From contig CAKUQM010000012.1 in NCBI GenBank assembly GCA_934675465.1, positions 1 to 43,905 of the forward strand: DNA of 43,905 nt, read 5' to 3'. Each line of letters starts with the position of its first letter. Positions within the stretch are counted from its first letter, which is position 1. This document shows positions 1-7,124 of the stretch, one piece after another. Below the pieces are notes generated by a model. That model saw only the letters and a list, made by a program, of their open reading frames with translations, ran no database searches and was not told where the DNA came from. A program made the translations under genes and the position numbers. Source of the stretch: an uncultured Erysipelotrichaceae bacterium. GTDB lineage: Bacteria; Bacillota_I; Bacilli_A; Erysipelotrichales; Erysipelotrichaceae.

Positions 1-74
1 CATTCACTAATATTATATCGTGTATCAACACAATTCATCTAACTACCTAAGAGGAAGGGGATTTATTGTGATAG

Positions 75-170
75 TTTGTTAAACCAGCACCACTGCCTCC
101 AGTACCATCTTTAACATTAAACAACGAAATAGTCTTTAAACTAGTAGAAGCTAGTAAAAATTTAACATTA
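75..170 (+). pseudogene. Remnant of the Fic N-terminal coding sequence
   Basis: This stretch is in frame with the downstream Fic gene and encodes a proline-rich FVKPAPLPPVPSL followed by a helix, matching what normally precedes the part starting at 171. It has no ATG or GTG start and is preceded by two stops. In the +1 frame just before it, 43-75 reads LPKRKGIYCDS and could be the earlier part displaced by a frameshift near 73-75. It could be a real mutation or a sequencing error. Confidence 0.5.
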
Positions 171-1163
171 TTGGATGCTTTGGCTAGCTTTGTACCAAAC
201 ATTAATTTATTAGTTTCTATGTACGTTAGGAAAGAAGCGCTTTTGTCTTCTCAAATAGAAGGAACTCAATGTACACTCGATGATATATTTGATCCTTTGA
301 TAGAAGAAAATACTAATCAAAACGTTTCAGATGTTGTTAACTATATCAAAGCTACTGAATACGCCTTAGATAGACTTAATACCCTTCCTTTATGCAATAG
401 ATTAATTAAAGAAGCACATAGAATACTCATGGAAGGAGTAAGAGGACAAGAAAAAAGCCCTGGAGAATTCAGATATTCTCAAAACTGGATTGGTGGTCAA
501 AATAGTAACATCAAAACAGCTCGCTACATACCGCCCAATGTCTTAGACATGCAAGAAGCTATGTCCGACTTAGAAAAATACATTAATAGTGATGACTCAT
601 TAGACCCTTTAATACAAGCCGCATTGATTCATTATCAATTCGAAACCATTCACCCCTTCTTGGATGGTAATGGTAGAATTGGACGCTTATTAATCACCTT
701 GTTCTTAATAGAGAAGAAAGTAATAAGTTGTCCTGCATTATATATTTCTTATTTTTTGAAAATGAATCGTATCGAATACTATGACCGTATGAGCCAAGTG
801 AGAAAAACTGGTGACTATGAACAATGGGTTCTATTCTTTTTACAAGCACTTGCTGATTCTAGTAGTGACGCTATTGATACGATAGACAAGCTAACTAAAC
901 TTCATAATAAAAATATTAATATACTTGATGATATTTCGCCAAGACAAAAAACCAATGTTCTTAAAGTATTTAACTATTTAGAAAAGAATCCTATTATCGA
1001 TATACAAAAGACAACCAATGCCCTAAGCTTGTCATACAATACTGTAGCCAAGGCTGTATTATTGTTGGCTGATAAAGGAATTCTTAGGCAAAGTGCTAAA
1101 TCAGGTAAGACCAAGATATATTCTTACTTTGATTATCTAGATATTCTAAGAAAAGATACTTAA
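171..1163 (+). CDS. Fic family protein (AMP-transferase type), 5' end damaged
   Basis: Probable Fic-domain protein that transfers AMP or another nucleotide moiety to hydroxyl side chains of target proteins. The core motif HPFLDGNGRIGR is at residues 161-172. An inhibitory-helix motif SSQIEGT (S26-x3-E30-G31) near the N-terminus is the type that blocks ATP binding in self-inhibited Fic proteins. A winged-helix-like tail follows (about 260-330). The only usable start is TTG at 171. The same frame stays open back to 75 and encodes FVKPAPLPPVPSL, typical of the N-terminus of this family, but it is cut by stops TGA (69-71) and TAG (72-74). The gene is therefore probably 5'-truncated or frameshifted. 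No Shine-Dalgarno is seen at 171. Function of the shortened product is uncertain. Confidence 0.75.
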   Translation: MDALASFVPNINLLVSMYVRKEALLSSQIEGTQCTLDDIFDPLIEENTNQNVSDVVNYIKATEYALDRLNTLPLCNRLIKEAHRILMEGVRGQEKSPGEFRYSQNWIGGQNSNIKTARYIPPNVLDMQEAMSDLEKYINSDDSLDPLIQAALIHYQFETIHPFLDGNGRIGRLLITLFLIEKKVISCPALYISYFLKMNRIEYYDRMSQVRKTGDYEQWVLFFLQALADSSSDAIDTIDKLTKLHNKNINILDDISPRQKTNVLKVFNYLEKNPIIDIQKTTNALSLSYNTVAKAVLLLADKGILRQSAKSGKTKIYSYFDYLDILRKDT

Positions 1164-1219
1164 CTTGCCCTTAGAATTGATGTGTTTTTAGAGGCAAACA
1201 AAGTGTTTAGAGATATATA

Positions 1220-1256
1220 CCCTTAATTTGCATGTATTTTTAAGGGCAACTATAAT
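1220..1256 (+). promoter_or_regulatory. Promoter of the sirtuin gene (leaderless) with CCCTTA dyad
   Basis: TTGCAT (1228-1233), 17-bp spacer and TATAAT (1251-1256) form a near-consensus promoter. The ATG at 1263 lies exactly 6 nt after the -10, where transcription should begin, and no Shine-Dalgarno exists. CCCTTA (1220-1225) and TAAGGG (1241-1246) form a dyad across the -35 and spacer. TTGCCCTTA also occurs at 1165-1173, the complement of TAAGGGCAA at 1241-1249. A repressor site is a reasonable inference. Confidence 0.6.
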
Positions 1257-1262
1257 AAAAAC

Positions 1263-1967
1263 ATGATAAACAAACTACAAGAAGCTATTAATAAAGCACA
1301 CAAAATTGTCTTTTTCACTGGAGCTGGCATGTCAACTGACTCTGGAATTCCGGATTTTAGATCAAATACTGGTCTATACAATAACAATAAACATGCTGAA
1401 GAAATAATATCCCATTCTTACTTTATGCAAGATCCAAAAACTTTCTATGAATTCTATAAAGATAAGATGGTTTATGAGAATGCTAAACCTAATTATGGTC
1501 ACATGTTTATTGCCAAGCTTCAAGACACAAAAGATGTAACAGTTGTCACTCAAAACATTGATGGCCTACATACTATTGCTGGAAGTAATAAAGTATACGA
1601 GCTACATGGCTCTATCTTTAGAAATTATTGTATGAAATGTAATAGGTTTTATACTCTAAGCGATATATTGAAACAAGATGGTGTTCCTCATTGTGAGTGT
1701 GGCGGTATCATCAAGCCTGATGTTGTCTTATATGAAGAAGCACTTGATTCTAGTACTATTGAACAATCAGTTATAGCCATACACGATGCTGATTTAATGA
1801 TTATCTTAGGCACTTCATTGAATGTCTATCCAGCCGCAGGACTTGTTAGATACTTTAGAGGAAATACTCTAGCCATCATCAATAAAGAGCCAACTAAGTC
1901 AGATGAATACTGTGATATCGTAATTCACGACTCTATTAGTGAAACTTTTAAGAAAATTCATCTATAA
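1263..1967 (+). CDS. cobB: NAD-dependent protein deacylase, sirtuin family
   Basis: SIR2-family enzyme that removes acyl groups from lysines using NAD+, giving O-acyl-ADP-ribose and nicotinamide. The NAD-binding motif GAGMSTDSGIPDFRS spans residues 20-34, TQNID is at 97-101, and the catalytic His is H115 in ELHGS. A zinc ribbon is formed by C123/C126 and C144/C146. At 234 residues it has the usual size of a compact bacterial sirtuin. The start at 1263 has no ribosome site and lies 6 nt after TATAAT, so translation is probably leaderless. It stands between a damaged Fic gene and a nucleotidyltransferase with no obvious partner such as an acetyl-CoA synthetase. Confidence 0.9.
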   Translation: MINKLQEAINKAHKIVFFTGAGMSTDSGIPDFRSNTGLYNNNKHAEEIISHSYFMQDPKTFYEFYKDKMVYENAKPNYGHMFIAKLQDTKDVTVVTQNIDGLHTIAGSNKVYELHGSIFRNYCMKCNRFYTLSDILKQDGVPHCECGGIIKPDVVLYEEALDSSTIEQSVIAIHDADLMIILGTSLNVYPAAGLVRYFRGNTLAIINKEPTKSDEYCDIVIHDSISETFKKIHL

Positions 1968-1997
1968 TTATAGATAAGGAGTACGTAATTAATATAT

Positions 1998-2915
1998 ATG
2001 AAAAAAACATTAGTAATCTTAGCTGCGGGTATGGGATCAAGATACGGCGGACTTAAACAAGTTGACACTCTTGGTTCAAATGGTGAATCAATCATTGATT
2101 TCACTATCTATGATGCGATTAAATCAGGCTTTGAAAAGTTAGTTCTAATCATTAGAAAAGAACATGAAGAAATCTTTGAAGAACACATCGTTAAGAAAAT
2201 TAGACCATTCATCGAAGTAACTTATGCGTTCCAAGATATCAATGATATCCCAGAAGGCAATACAGTTCCTGAAGAAAGAAAGAAACCTTGGGGAACAACA
2301 CATGCTCTACTTGCTTGTAGAAACATTCTAAAGGATGATCCATTTGTTATTTGTAACGCAGATGACTTCTATGGACGTGACGCTTTTGAAAAAGTAAGCA
2401 AATATTTTGATGAAACAACTGATGATAACGAATACTGCATGGTTGGTTATAAAGTAGAAAATACTTTATCAGACAACGGTACAGTTACTCGTGGTGTATG
2501 TCAAAAAGATGAAAACAATTACTTAACTTCAATCAAAGAAGTTATGAACATTAAATGGAATGATAATCATGATGGTGTTGAATTTGAAGAAGATGGTACT
2601 TACCTTCCTCTTGAAATGGGAACTCCAGTATCAATGAACTTCTGGGGCTTCAAGCCATCTATTATTGGTAAACTACAAGAAATCTTTACTGCTGAATTAC
2701 CTGAAGGAATTAAAACTAATCCTCTTAAGTATGAAGCATTACTTCCTAACCATGTTGGTTTCTTAGTAAATGACAACAAGGCTAAAGTAAAAGTATTAAC
2801 TAGCGAAGATTCTTGGTTTGGTGTTACATATCAAGCAGATAAACCATCTGTTGTAGCTAAGATTCAAAGCTTTAAAGACAATGGAACTTATCCATTTGAC
2901 TTATGGAAGAAATAG
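1998..2915 (+). CDS. Sugar-phosphate nucleotidyltransferase-like protein
   Basis: Member of the NTP-transferase superfamily (GT-A fold). The N-terminus LVILAAGMGSRYGGLKQV (residues 4-21) is the nucleotide-binding signature LAAGxGSR...K of sugar-1-phosphate nucleotidyltransferases. The metal-binding Asp pair is probably in NADDFYG (about 120-126). The 305-residue length fits the family, but the C-terminal half lacks a clear hexapeptide-repeat domain, so the substrate cannot be read. AAGGAG at 1976-1981 is 16 nt from the ATG, unusually far. The gene follows the sirtuin by 30 nt and ends in a terminator, so the two may be cotranscribed. It might also have its own promoter at TATAAT 1963-1968. 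Confidence 0.75.
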   Translation: MKKTLVILAAGMGSRYGGLKQVDTLGSNGESIIDFTIYDAIKSGFEKLVLIIRKEHEEIFEEHIVKKIRPFIEVTYAFQDINDIPEGNTVPEERKKPWGTTHALLACRNILKDDPFVICNADDFYGRDAFEKVSKYFDETTDDNEYCMVGYKVENTLSDNGTVTRGVCQKDENNYLTSIKEVMNIKWNDNHDGVEFEEDGTYLPLEMGTPVSMNFWGFKPSIIGKLQEIFTAELPEGIKTNPLKYEALLPNHVGFLVNDNKAKVKVLTSEDSWFGVTYQADKPSVVAKIQSFKDNGTYPFDLWKK

Positions 2916-2939
2916 ATCCTCACGGATCTTTTCTTTTTA
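2914..2939 (+). terminator. Intrinsic terminator after the nucleotidyltransferase
   Basis: Stem AGATCC (2914-2919) and GGATCT (2924-2929) with loop TCAC, followed by a T-rich run. It begins at the stop codon. Confidence 0.75.
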
Positions 2940-2969
2940 TCAATATTTAGCACTTAATTATCACAATTG

Positions 2970-2996
2970 CTAGCACTTTTCTATTGACACTGCTAA
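2970..2996 (+). promoter_or_regulatory. CIRCE-like HrcA operator upstream of hsp20
   Basis: CTAGCACTT (2970-2978), nine bases, then CACTGCTAA (2988-2996). Each half matches 7 of 9 positions of the CIRCE consensus TTAGCACTC-N9-GAGTGCTAA, and the N9 spacing is exact. The right half overlaps the -35 TTGACA (2984-2989). A further left-type half site TTAGCACTT lies at 2947-2955. CIRCE sites bind the heat-shock repressor HrcA, so this small chaperone is inferred to be in that regulon. Confidence 0.6.
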
Positions 2997-3011
2997 ACAA
3001 AGTGATAGTAT
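2984..3011 (+). promoter_or_regulatory. Promoter of hsp20
   Basis: TTGACA (2984-2989), 16-bp spacer, TAGTAT (3006-3011). It gives a leader with AGGAGG at 3038-3043, nine bases before the ATG at 3053. Confidence 0.7.
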
Positions 3012-3052
3012 ATAAGTGTACAAAGAAATAGATGTACAGGAGGAAAATTAAT

Positions 3053-3475
3053 ATGAAATATATGCCTAGAAAATTTGATTTATTTGATGATATGTTTGAT
3101 GGTTTCTTCCCAACTGAATTAAACCGTCAAGGATTTGATTCTATTATGAAAACTGATGTTCACGAAAAGGATGGTTATTATACTCTAGATATTGAAGTTC
3201 CAGGATATAAGAAGGAAGATGTAACTATGGAATTATCTAATGGTTATCTAAGTATTAAAGCTACTCATAATACAACTGATGAAGAAAAGGATGCTAAGGG
3301 TAATTTGGTAAGAAGCGAAAGAAACTTCGGATCTTGTTCTAGATCATTCTATGTTGGTGACAACATTAAAGCTGAAGATGTAAAAGCTAAATTTGAAAAC
3401 GGTATGTTGCAAGTAACAGTACCATCTGCTAAACAAAAACAAATCGAATCAACAGAAACTATTTCAATTGAATAA
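3053..3475 (+). CDS. hsp20: Small heat shock protein Hsp20/IbpA family
   Basis: ATP-independent holdase chaperone that binds unfolding proteins in the cytoplasm. The 140-residue product has a short N-terminal arm (MPRKFDLFDDMFDGFF) and an alpha-crystallin domain from about residue 30, with DIEVPGYKKEDV and the conserved GxLxV-like ENGMLQVTVP near the end. An upstream in-frame ATG at 3032 is rejected because the strong AGGAGG at 3038-3043 lies inside that extension and points to 3053. It is a monocistronic gene between two terminators, apparently under CIRCE/HrcA-type control. Confidence 0.93.
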   Translation: MKYMPRKFDLFDDMFDGFFPTELNRQGFDSIMKTDVHEKDGYYTLDIEVPGYKKEDVTMELSNGYLSIKATHNTTDEEKDAKGNLVRSERNFGSCSRSFYVGDNIKAEDVKAKFENGMLQVTVPSAKQKQIESTETISIE

Positions 3476-3500
3476 ATCATAAGGCCAAAGCATAGGCCAT

Positions 3501-3537
3501 AGCGATGTAAGCATAAAAACTTACATCGCTTTTTTAT
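3501..3537 (+). terminator. Terminator of hsp20
   Basis: Perfect 11-bp stem AGCGATGTAAG (3501-3511) and CTTACATCGCT (3520-3530) with an 8-nt loop, followed by T6-A-T3. Confidence 0.9.
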
Positions 3538-3579
3538 TTGAATCAGCTCGACTAGAATTAATTCGAACTATAATCACAA

Positions 3580-3610
3580 AAACATTCTAAGTTTATTATG
3601 CTTAATGTTT
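3580..3610 (-). terminator. Possible terminator of the Fic/AlbA_2 operon
   Basis: On the minus strand AAACATT and AATGTTT form a 7-bp stem with a long loop, followed by a short T run, just after the Fic stop. It is AT-rich and weak. Confidence 0.35.
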
Positions 3611-3615
3611 TTCTC

Positions 3616-4395
3616 TCACTTGGATTTGTCTATTGCTTTTTCCCAAGTTTTCTCCATCTCATACTTTAAAAACTCAACCGTTGAAGAAAGATTGTCATCT
3701 TCATCAAATTTTTGTAGACATTCATAATATAAGTTCTTATCCTCATTAAAAATAATTAAAGGTGGTAAACCATTTACCAACAACAAATAGTTAATAAGTA
3801 ACCTTCCAAGTCTTCCATTTCCATCCGCAAAAGGATGAATATGTTCAACCATGTTATGAACATAAGCAACCAACACCATTACATCTTCATCACTTTTTAC
3901 TTCTATATCATTAACTTCTTCCAAAAGATTCCTCATATCGTTAGATACATCAACAGGTAAAGAACCAACCTCATTCTTACCAGTAACATAATCATGCTTC
4001 TTATATTCGCCTGGCCTTTCCTCATTAACCACATATCTTCTTTCATCATAGGTACCACTGGTCAATAGCTTGTGAAATTTTTTAATTAACTCCTCGGTTA
4101 ATGGTTCTTTATCGATAGCCTTACTAAGCATATAATCGAAACTACTTCTTAAATTATCAATCTCATACAAAGTTACAAGATCCCCTGTATAATTAATTAC
4201 TCTCCTATTATCAAATATTTCTTTTACATCTAGATACTTAATATTAGTATTCTCTATTACTCCAGAATGATATGAGAAAAGAATTCTAAAATCTTTTAGA
4301 ATGTCTTGTGTTTTATCTAACGAATCTATTTCTAGACTCTTCCAATAATCAATTGCTTGCATGTATCCATATATATTTTTATGTGAATATAACAT
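3616..4395 (-). CDS. Fic/DOC family protein, self-inhibited class
   Basis: Fic-domain protein predicted to modify target proteins with AMP. The catalytic motif HPFADGNGRLGR is at residues 187-198. An inhibitory motif SGVIEN (S44-x3-E48-N49) precedes the core, as in Fic proteins restrained by their own N-terminal helix. The beta-hairpin flap region ERPGEYKKHDYVTG (about 127-140) is also present. The gene begins only 9 nt after the AlbA_2-domain gene stops, on the same strand, so the two form an operon. The 259-residue length is normal. It resembles the Fic at 171-1163 only in the motifs, so the two are not recent copies. Confidence 0.88.
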   Translation of the reverse strand: MLYSHKNIYGYMQAIDYWKSLEIDSLDKTQDILKDFRILFSYHSGVIENTNIKYLDVKEIFDNRRVINYTGDLVTLYEIDNLRSSFDYMLSKAIDKEPLTEELIKKFHKLLTSGTYDERRYVVNEERPGEYKKHDYVTGKNEVGSLPVDVSNDMRNLLEEVNDIEVKSDEDVMVLVAYVHNMVEHIHPFADGNGRLGRLLINYLLLVNGLPPLIIFNEDKNLYYECLQKFDEDDNLSSTVEFLKYEMEKTWEKAIDKSK

Positions 4396-4404
4396 AGCAC
4401 AATT

Positions 4405-5709
4405 TTATTTAACAACCCATCTACCATCACGTTTTGAACCATTTCGTTCAATAATTCCATATTCTTGTAATTTAGAACAAATTTTTTGAACACCTGGAAC
4501 GCTAATACCAGATCTTTCTGCAACTTCTTTAATTGTCAATCTTCCATCTTTTGATAAAATATCGACTATTATTTTTTGATTTTCATTTAAACCACTCTTA
4601 TTAAGTGCAATTCTCTTTCTATTTACTACTTCAGGTCTTTCAAAAGCTAAAGGAATAGTAACCTTTAGCATTCCATCATCAAAAGAAAATACATCTCTAC
4701 CATACTTTTCAACTATGGTAGGAATCCCATGACCACTTTGTTCCGCATATTTAGCTGCCATAAAGATTGTCAACAAACTCTTATTTACAGGAACGCTTGT
4801 TCCATGATAAAAACCTTCTTTAGACAAAGAAAAAGGAAGCCCACCATATGAAACAACTTCAATACGATCATCAAACATATACACAGAAGGAGCAATGCCA
4901 TCTTTCCAATCATTATGCAAACAAGCATTAATCCAAGCTTCTCTAAAACTTGGAAAGTCGAATAAAGATTGTTCTTTTCTAAGCGCACCTTCAAGATTAA
5001 CATCAGTGATATTTATTGCCTCAAAATACTGCAAAACCTCTGAAACCGAAATCAAAAGGCATTTGCTACCATACTCAGTTCTTTTAGACATAACACTTTT
5101 ATCCATTCCCTCAAAAACGACAACCTTTAAAGAAATTTCATTTTTATCAGACAATAAATAGGCATTCATGTTAAAATCACCATCTCTATTTAACAACCAA
5201 TAATTAGAATAAAATTCTTTAGTTGGTTTTGGATAGATTCCGTTACCAGCTAGTATTCCAAACAATGAATTAAAACTTAAATTTTGATTAGGAGAAGACT
5301 TTTGGCGCAAAATATCTGAATCAGATGAAGCAAGCATTTTTCTCAACACGTCATTTGTTGCCTTTTCATCAGCTGAAACATTTCTCAAATAGTATCTGCC
5401 ATCAAATGAGTAGGGTATATCCAACCCACTTGCGGTGATCTTTATATATGCCTTACCAGTATCATCCTTTAATTCTTCAATATCAGCATAAATGCGTGGT
5501 TCAACCTTATCACGGATTCTATTACGAATATCCATTAACGTTTCCTTACCAATAGACAAACCACAAACATTTCCATCATCGTTTACACCAAAATAAACAG
5601 TAGCCTTTCCATGTTTATTAAGCATTGAAGTAAGTGATTTTAAGCCCTTATCAAGTTGCCCTAACCCCTCTTTAAATTCTTGATACTCATTCTCGAAACC
5701 GATATTCAT
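4405..5709 (-). CDS. AlbA_2 / ATP-binding domain transcriptional regulator
   Basis: Three-part protein of 434 residues. An AlbA_2 (Schlafen-like) domain spans about 8-125 (EYQEFKEGLGQLDKGLKSLTSMLN, VYFGVNDDGNVCGL). A divergent histidine-kinase-type ATPase domain spans about 250-350 (REAWINACLHNDW as the N-box, SGHGIPTIVEKYG as the G-box). The C-terminal winged helix is at about 370-434 (RLTIKEVAERSGISVPGVQKICSKL). Proteins of this build are usually annotated as transcriptional regulators. It is the first gene of an operon with a Fic protein and may control that operon. AGGAG at 5716-5720 supports the start. Three copies of an 11-bp repeat lie in its promoter region. Confidence 0.85.
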   Translation of the reverse strand: MNIGFENEYQEFKEGLGQLDKGLKSLTSMLNKHGKATVYFGVNDDGNVCGLSIGKETLMDIRNRIRDKVEPRIYADIEELKDDTGKAYIKITASGLDIPYSFDGRYYLRNVSADEKATNDVLRKMLASSDSDILRQKSSPNQNLSFNSLFGILAGNGIYPKPTKEFYSNYWLLNRDGDFNMNAYLLSDKNEISLKVVVFEGMDKSVMSKRTEYGSKCLLISVSEVLQYFEAINITDVNLEGALRKEQSLFDFPSFREAWINACLHNDWKDGIAPSVYMFDDRIEVVSYGGLPFSLSKEGFYHGTSVPVNKSLLTIFMAAKYAEQSGHGIPTIVEKYGRDVFSFDDGMLKVTIPLAFERPEVVNRKRIALNKSGLNENQKIIVDILSKDGRLTIKEVAERSGISVPGVQKICSKLQEYGIIERNGSKRDGRWVVK

Positions 5710-5739
5710 ATTATTCTCCTTTTTATCAATATGTACTAT

Positions 5740-5774
5740 AAAATATACTTAAAATATACTTTCAAAATATACTT
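5740..5774 (-). repeat. Three 11-bp direct repeats in the AlbA_2-Fic promoter
   Basis: AAAATATACTT occurs exactly three times on the plus strand, at 5740-5750, 5751-5761 and 5764-5774 (minus sense AAGTATATTTT). The nearest candidate -10 for the operon is TATAGT (complement of 5735-5740), so the repeats cover the -35 region. An operator for the downstream regulator is an inference. Confidence 0.55.
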
Positions 5775-5856
5775 TTTAATAGAAATAATGTTTTTAATGA
5801 TTTTTTTAAAATTACTTTATCAGTTTCTCCAGAGACAAGTAATTGCATTGTCATAA

Positions 5857-5884
5857 GAAAAAGCTAGTCATTATTAACACTAGC
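5857..5884 (-). terminator. Terminator of the 51-codon gene
   Basis: On the minus strand GCTAGT (complement of 5879-5884) pairs with ACTAGC (complement of 5863-5868), followed by a T run. It includes the stop codon, which supports the small gene being real. Confidence 0.6.
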
Positions 5885-6019
5885 CTCATCCTTATTCTCT
5901 TCGACTTCTGTCTCTTTTTTCTTCTTAGCATCATCCTTGATACCATAGACATCACATTTCTCTTGAAATTCCTTTTCAGCCTCTTCAAGATCCTTCAATA
6001 CTTCTTCTAAAGTTCGCAT
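5864..6019 (-). CDS. Small acidic/charged protein of unknown function (51 aa)
   Basis: A 51-codon frame starting MRTLEEVLKDLEEAEKEFQE and ending in an Asp/Glu/Asn-rich tail. It is almost entirely charged and helical-looking, with a KKKKE patch and one Cys (C22), and no membrane segment. It is not recognised. Support for a real gene: a -10-like TAAAAT (complement of 6027-6032) lies 7 nt before the ATG, and a hairpin-plus-T-run terminator overlaps its stop. It diverges from yigZ with only 37 bp between the two start codons. A histone-like or partner role cannot be read from the sequence. Confidence 0.55.
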   Translation of the reverse strand: MRTLEEVLKDLEEAEKEFQEKCDVYGIKDDAKKKKETEVEENKDEASVNND

Positions 6020-6044
6020 GCTTAATATTTTAACACAAAATCAG

Positions 6045-6050
6045 TATAAT
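6045..6050 (+). promoter_or_regulatory. -10 element of yigZ, leaderless
   Basis: TATAAT, six bases (AAATTT), then the ATG at 6057. The best -35 at 17-bp spacing is the weak TTAATA (6022-6027). There is no Shine-Dalgarno. Confidence 0.55.
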
Positions 6051-6056
6051 AAATTT

Positions 6057-6653
6057 ATGTACGTAAAACAGGAAACAGTCAACACCATCGTAATTGAAAA
6101 AAGTAGATTCATAACCTACTTAAAACCAGTTAAAGATGAACAAGACTATAAAGACTATCTAAAAGAAATAAAAAAGAAGTACTATGATGCTACTCACGTA
6201 TGCTCAGCACTGGTCATTGGTGATATTAAAAGAAGCAGTGATGATGGAGAACCAAGTGGTACTGCAGGATCACCCATCTTAAACGTCCTTGTTAAAAACA
6301 ATCTAAACAACACCTGTGCTTTAGTAGTGAGATACTTCGGAGGTATTAAACTAGGCGCTGGTGGCCTTATAAGAGCCTATGGTAATAGTGTGAGTGAAGC
6401 CTTGAAACAAGCTACCATCATGGAAGATGTAGCCTACAACAAGTACCAAATTGTCTTATCTTATGAAATGGCCAACAAAGTAAATCCTATCTTAATGGCT
6501 AATACACTTAAACTAGATGCTGACTATGATGAAAACGTTACTTTTAGCTATGTATTAAAAGACGAAAACATCAATAATAAGATAGTTGAAATCACAAGAG
6601 GATTAGTTCCTGCATGCATTGGAAAAGAAATTATTCAAAAGGTGATAAAATAA
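6057..6653 (+). CDS. yigZ: YigZ/IMPACT family protein
   Basis: Member of the UPF0029/IMPACT family, conserved from bacteria to eukaryotes. The eukaryotic relative modulates translation control through Gcn2, and the bacterial role is not settled. The family core is visible: IEKSRFITYL at the start, DATHVCSALV, the SSDDGEPSGTAG signature, VVRYFGGIKLGAGGLIRAY, and a smaller C-terminal domain. The start is set at ATG 6057 (198 aa), which gives the usual N-terminus. The longer frame from 6018 would run through the promoter. It appears to be translated leaderlessly. The small membrane-protein gene follows after 4 nt and is probably in the same transcript. Confidence 0.9.
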   Translation: MYVKQETVNTIVIEKSRFITYLKPVKDEQDYKDYLKEIKKKYYDATHVCSALVIGDIKRSSDDGEPSGTAGSPILNVLVKNNLNNTCALVVRYFGGIKLGAGGLIRAYGNSVSEALKQATIMEDVAYNKYQIVLSYEMANKVNPILMANTLKLDADYDENVTFSYVLKDENINNKIVEITRGLVPACIGKEIIQKVIK

Positions 6654-6657
6654 ATAT

Positions 6658-7062
6658 ATGGACATACTATCATTTTTAACTGTATATAATTCTTACATTA
6701 AATACATCTATTACTTATTGGCAATCATTATCATAATTGTCCTTATTATGATGTTTAAGAAACTAATTATCCTAGCTAATTCAAGTTCTAAGCTATTAGA
6801 AACACAAGAACGAATTGATGCAAAACTTGTAGAAACACAAGAAAAACTTACAAAAGTTGAATATACAGCTACTACAAGCATTCCGTTCTTCCTAAAAATA
6901 TTTGGAACAATTAGTCTTATTAAAGCAATTACTAAAGACTTCTTCGATACTAAAAAGAAAAAAAGAAGTATTCGTAAGTCTATTAATAAAGTACGTAAAC
7001 TAAATAAAAAAACTAACAACATCTTATCACTTGGTAAAATGGTTAGCTCACTAGTAAGATAA
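6658..7062 (+). CDS. Small single-pass membrane protein of unknown function
   Basis: A 134-residue protein with one strong hydrophobic segment at about 15-37 (YYLLAIIIIIVLIMMF), then a likely coiled coil (about 42-75) containing the near-repeat LLETQERIDAKLVETQEKL. A second weakly hydrophobic stretch follows, and then a very basic tail (KKKKRSIRKSINKVRKLNKKT). The layout recalls YtxH-like or DUF948-like envelope proteins, but I cannot assign it. It lies 4 nt after yigZ and ends at a terminator that overlaps its stop codon. Confidence 0.7.
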   Translation: MDILSFLTVYNSYIKYIYYLLAIIIIIVLIMMFKKLIILANSSSKLLETQERIDAKLVETQEKLTKVEYTATTSIPFFLKIFGTISLIKAITKDFFDTKKKKRSIRKSINKVRKLNKKTNNILSLGKMVSSLVR

Positions 7063-7085
7063 TCACTTGATTATCTTTTTCTTTG
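7058..7085 (+). terminator. Terminator of the yigZ operon
   Basis: Stem GATAATCA (7058-7065) and TGATTATC (7068-7075), followed by TTTTTCTTTG. It overlaps the stop codon. Confidence 0.75.
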
Positions 7086-7124
7086 TTTTGATATTATAAA
7101 CAAAATATTTAAAGTTAATAATAA

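Noticed and set aside
3032..3475. Hsp20 start at ATG 3032
   Set aside because: That extension contains the AGGAGG that serves the ATG at 3053.
4895..5161. Plus-strand frame inside the AlbA_2 gene, and similar frames opposite uvrA, gpmI and others
   Set aside because: They are antisense or alternative-frame shadows of recognised genes, with no family match and no ribosome site.
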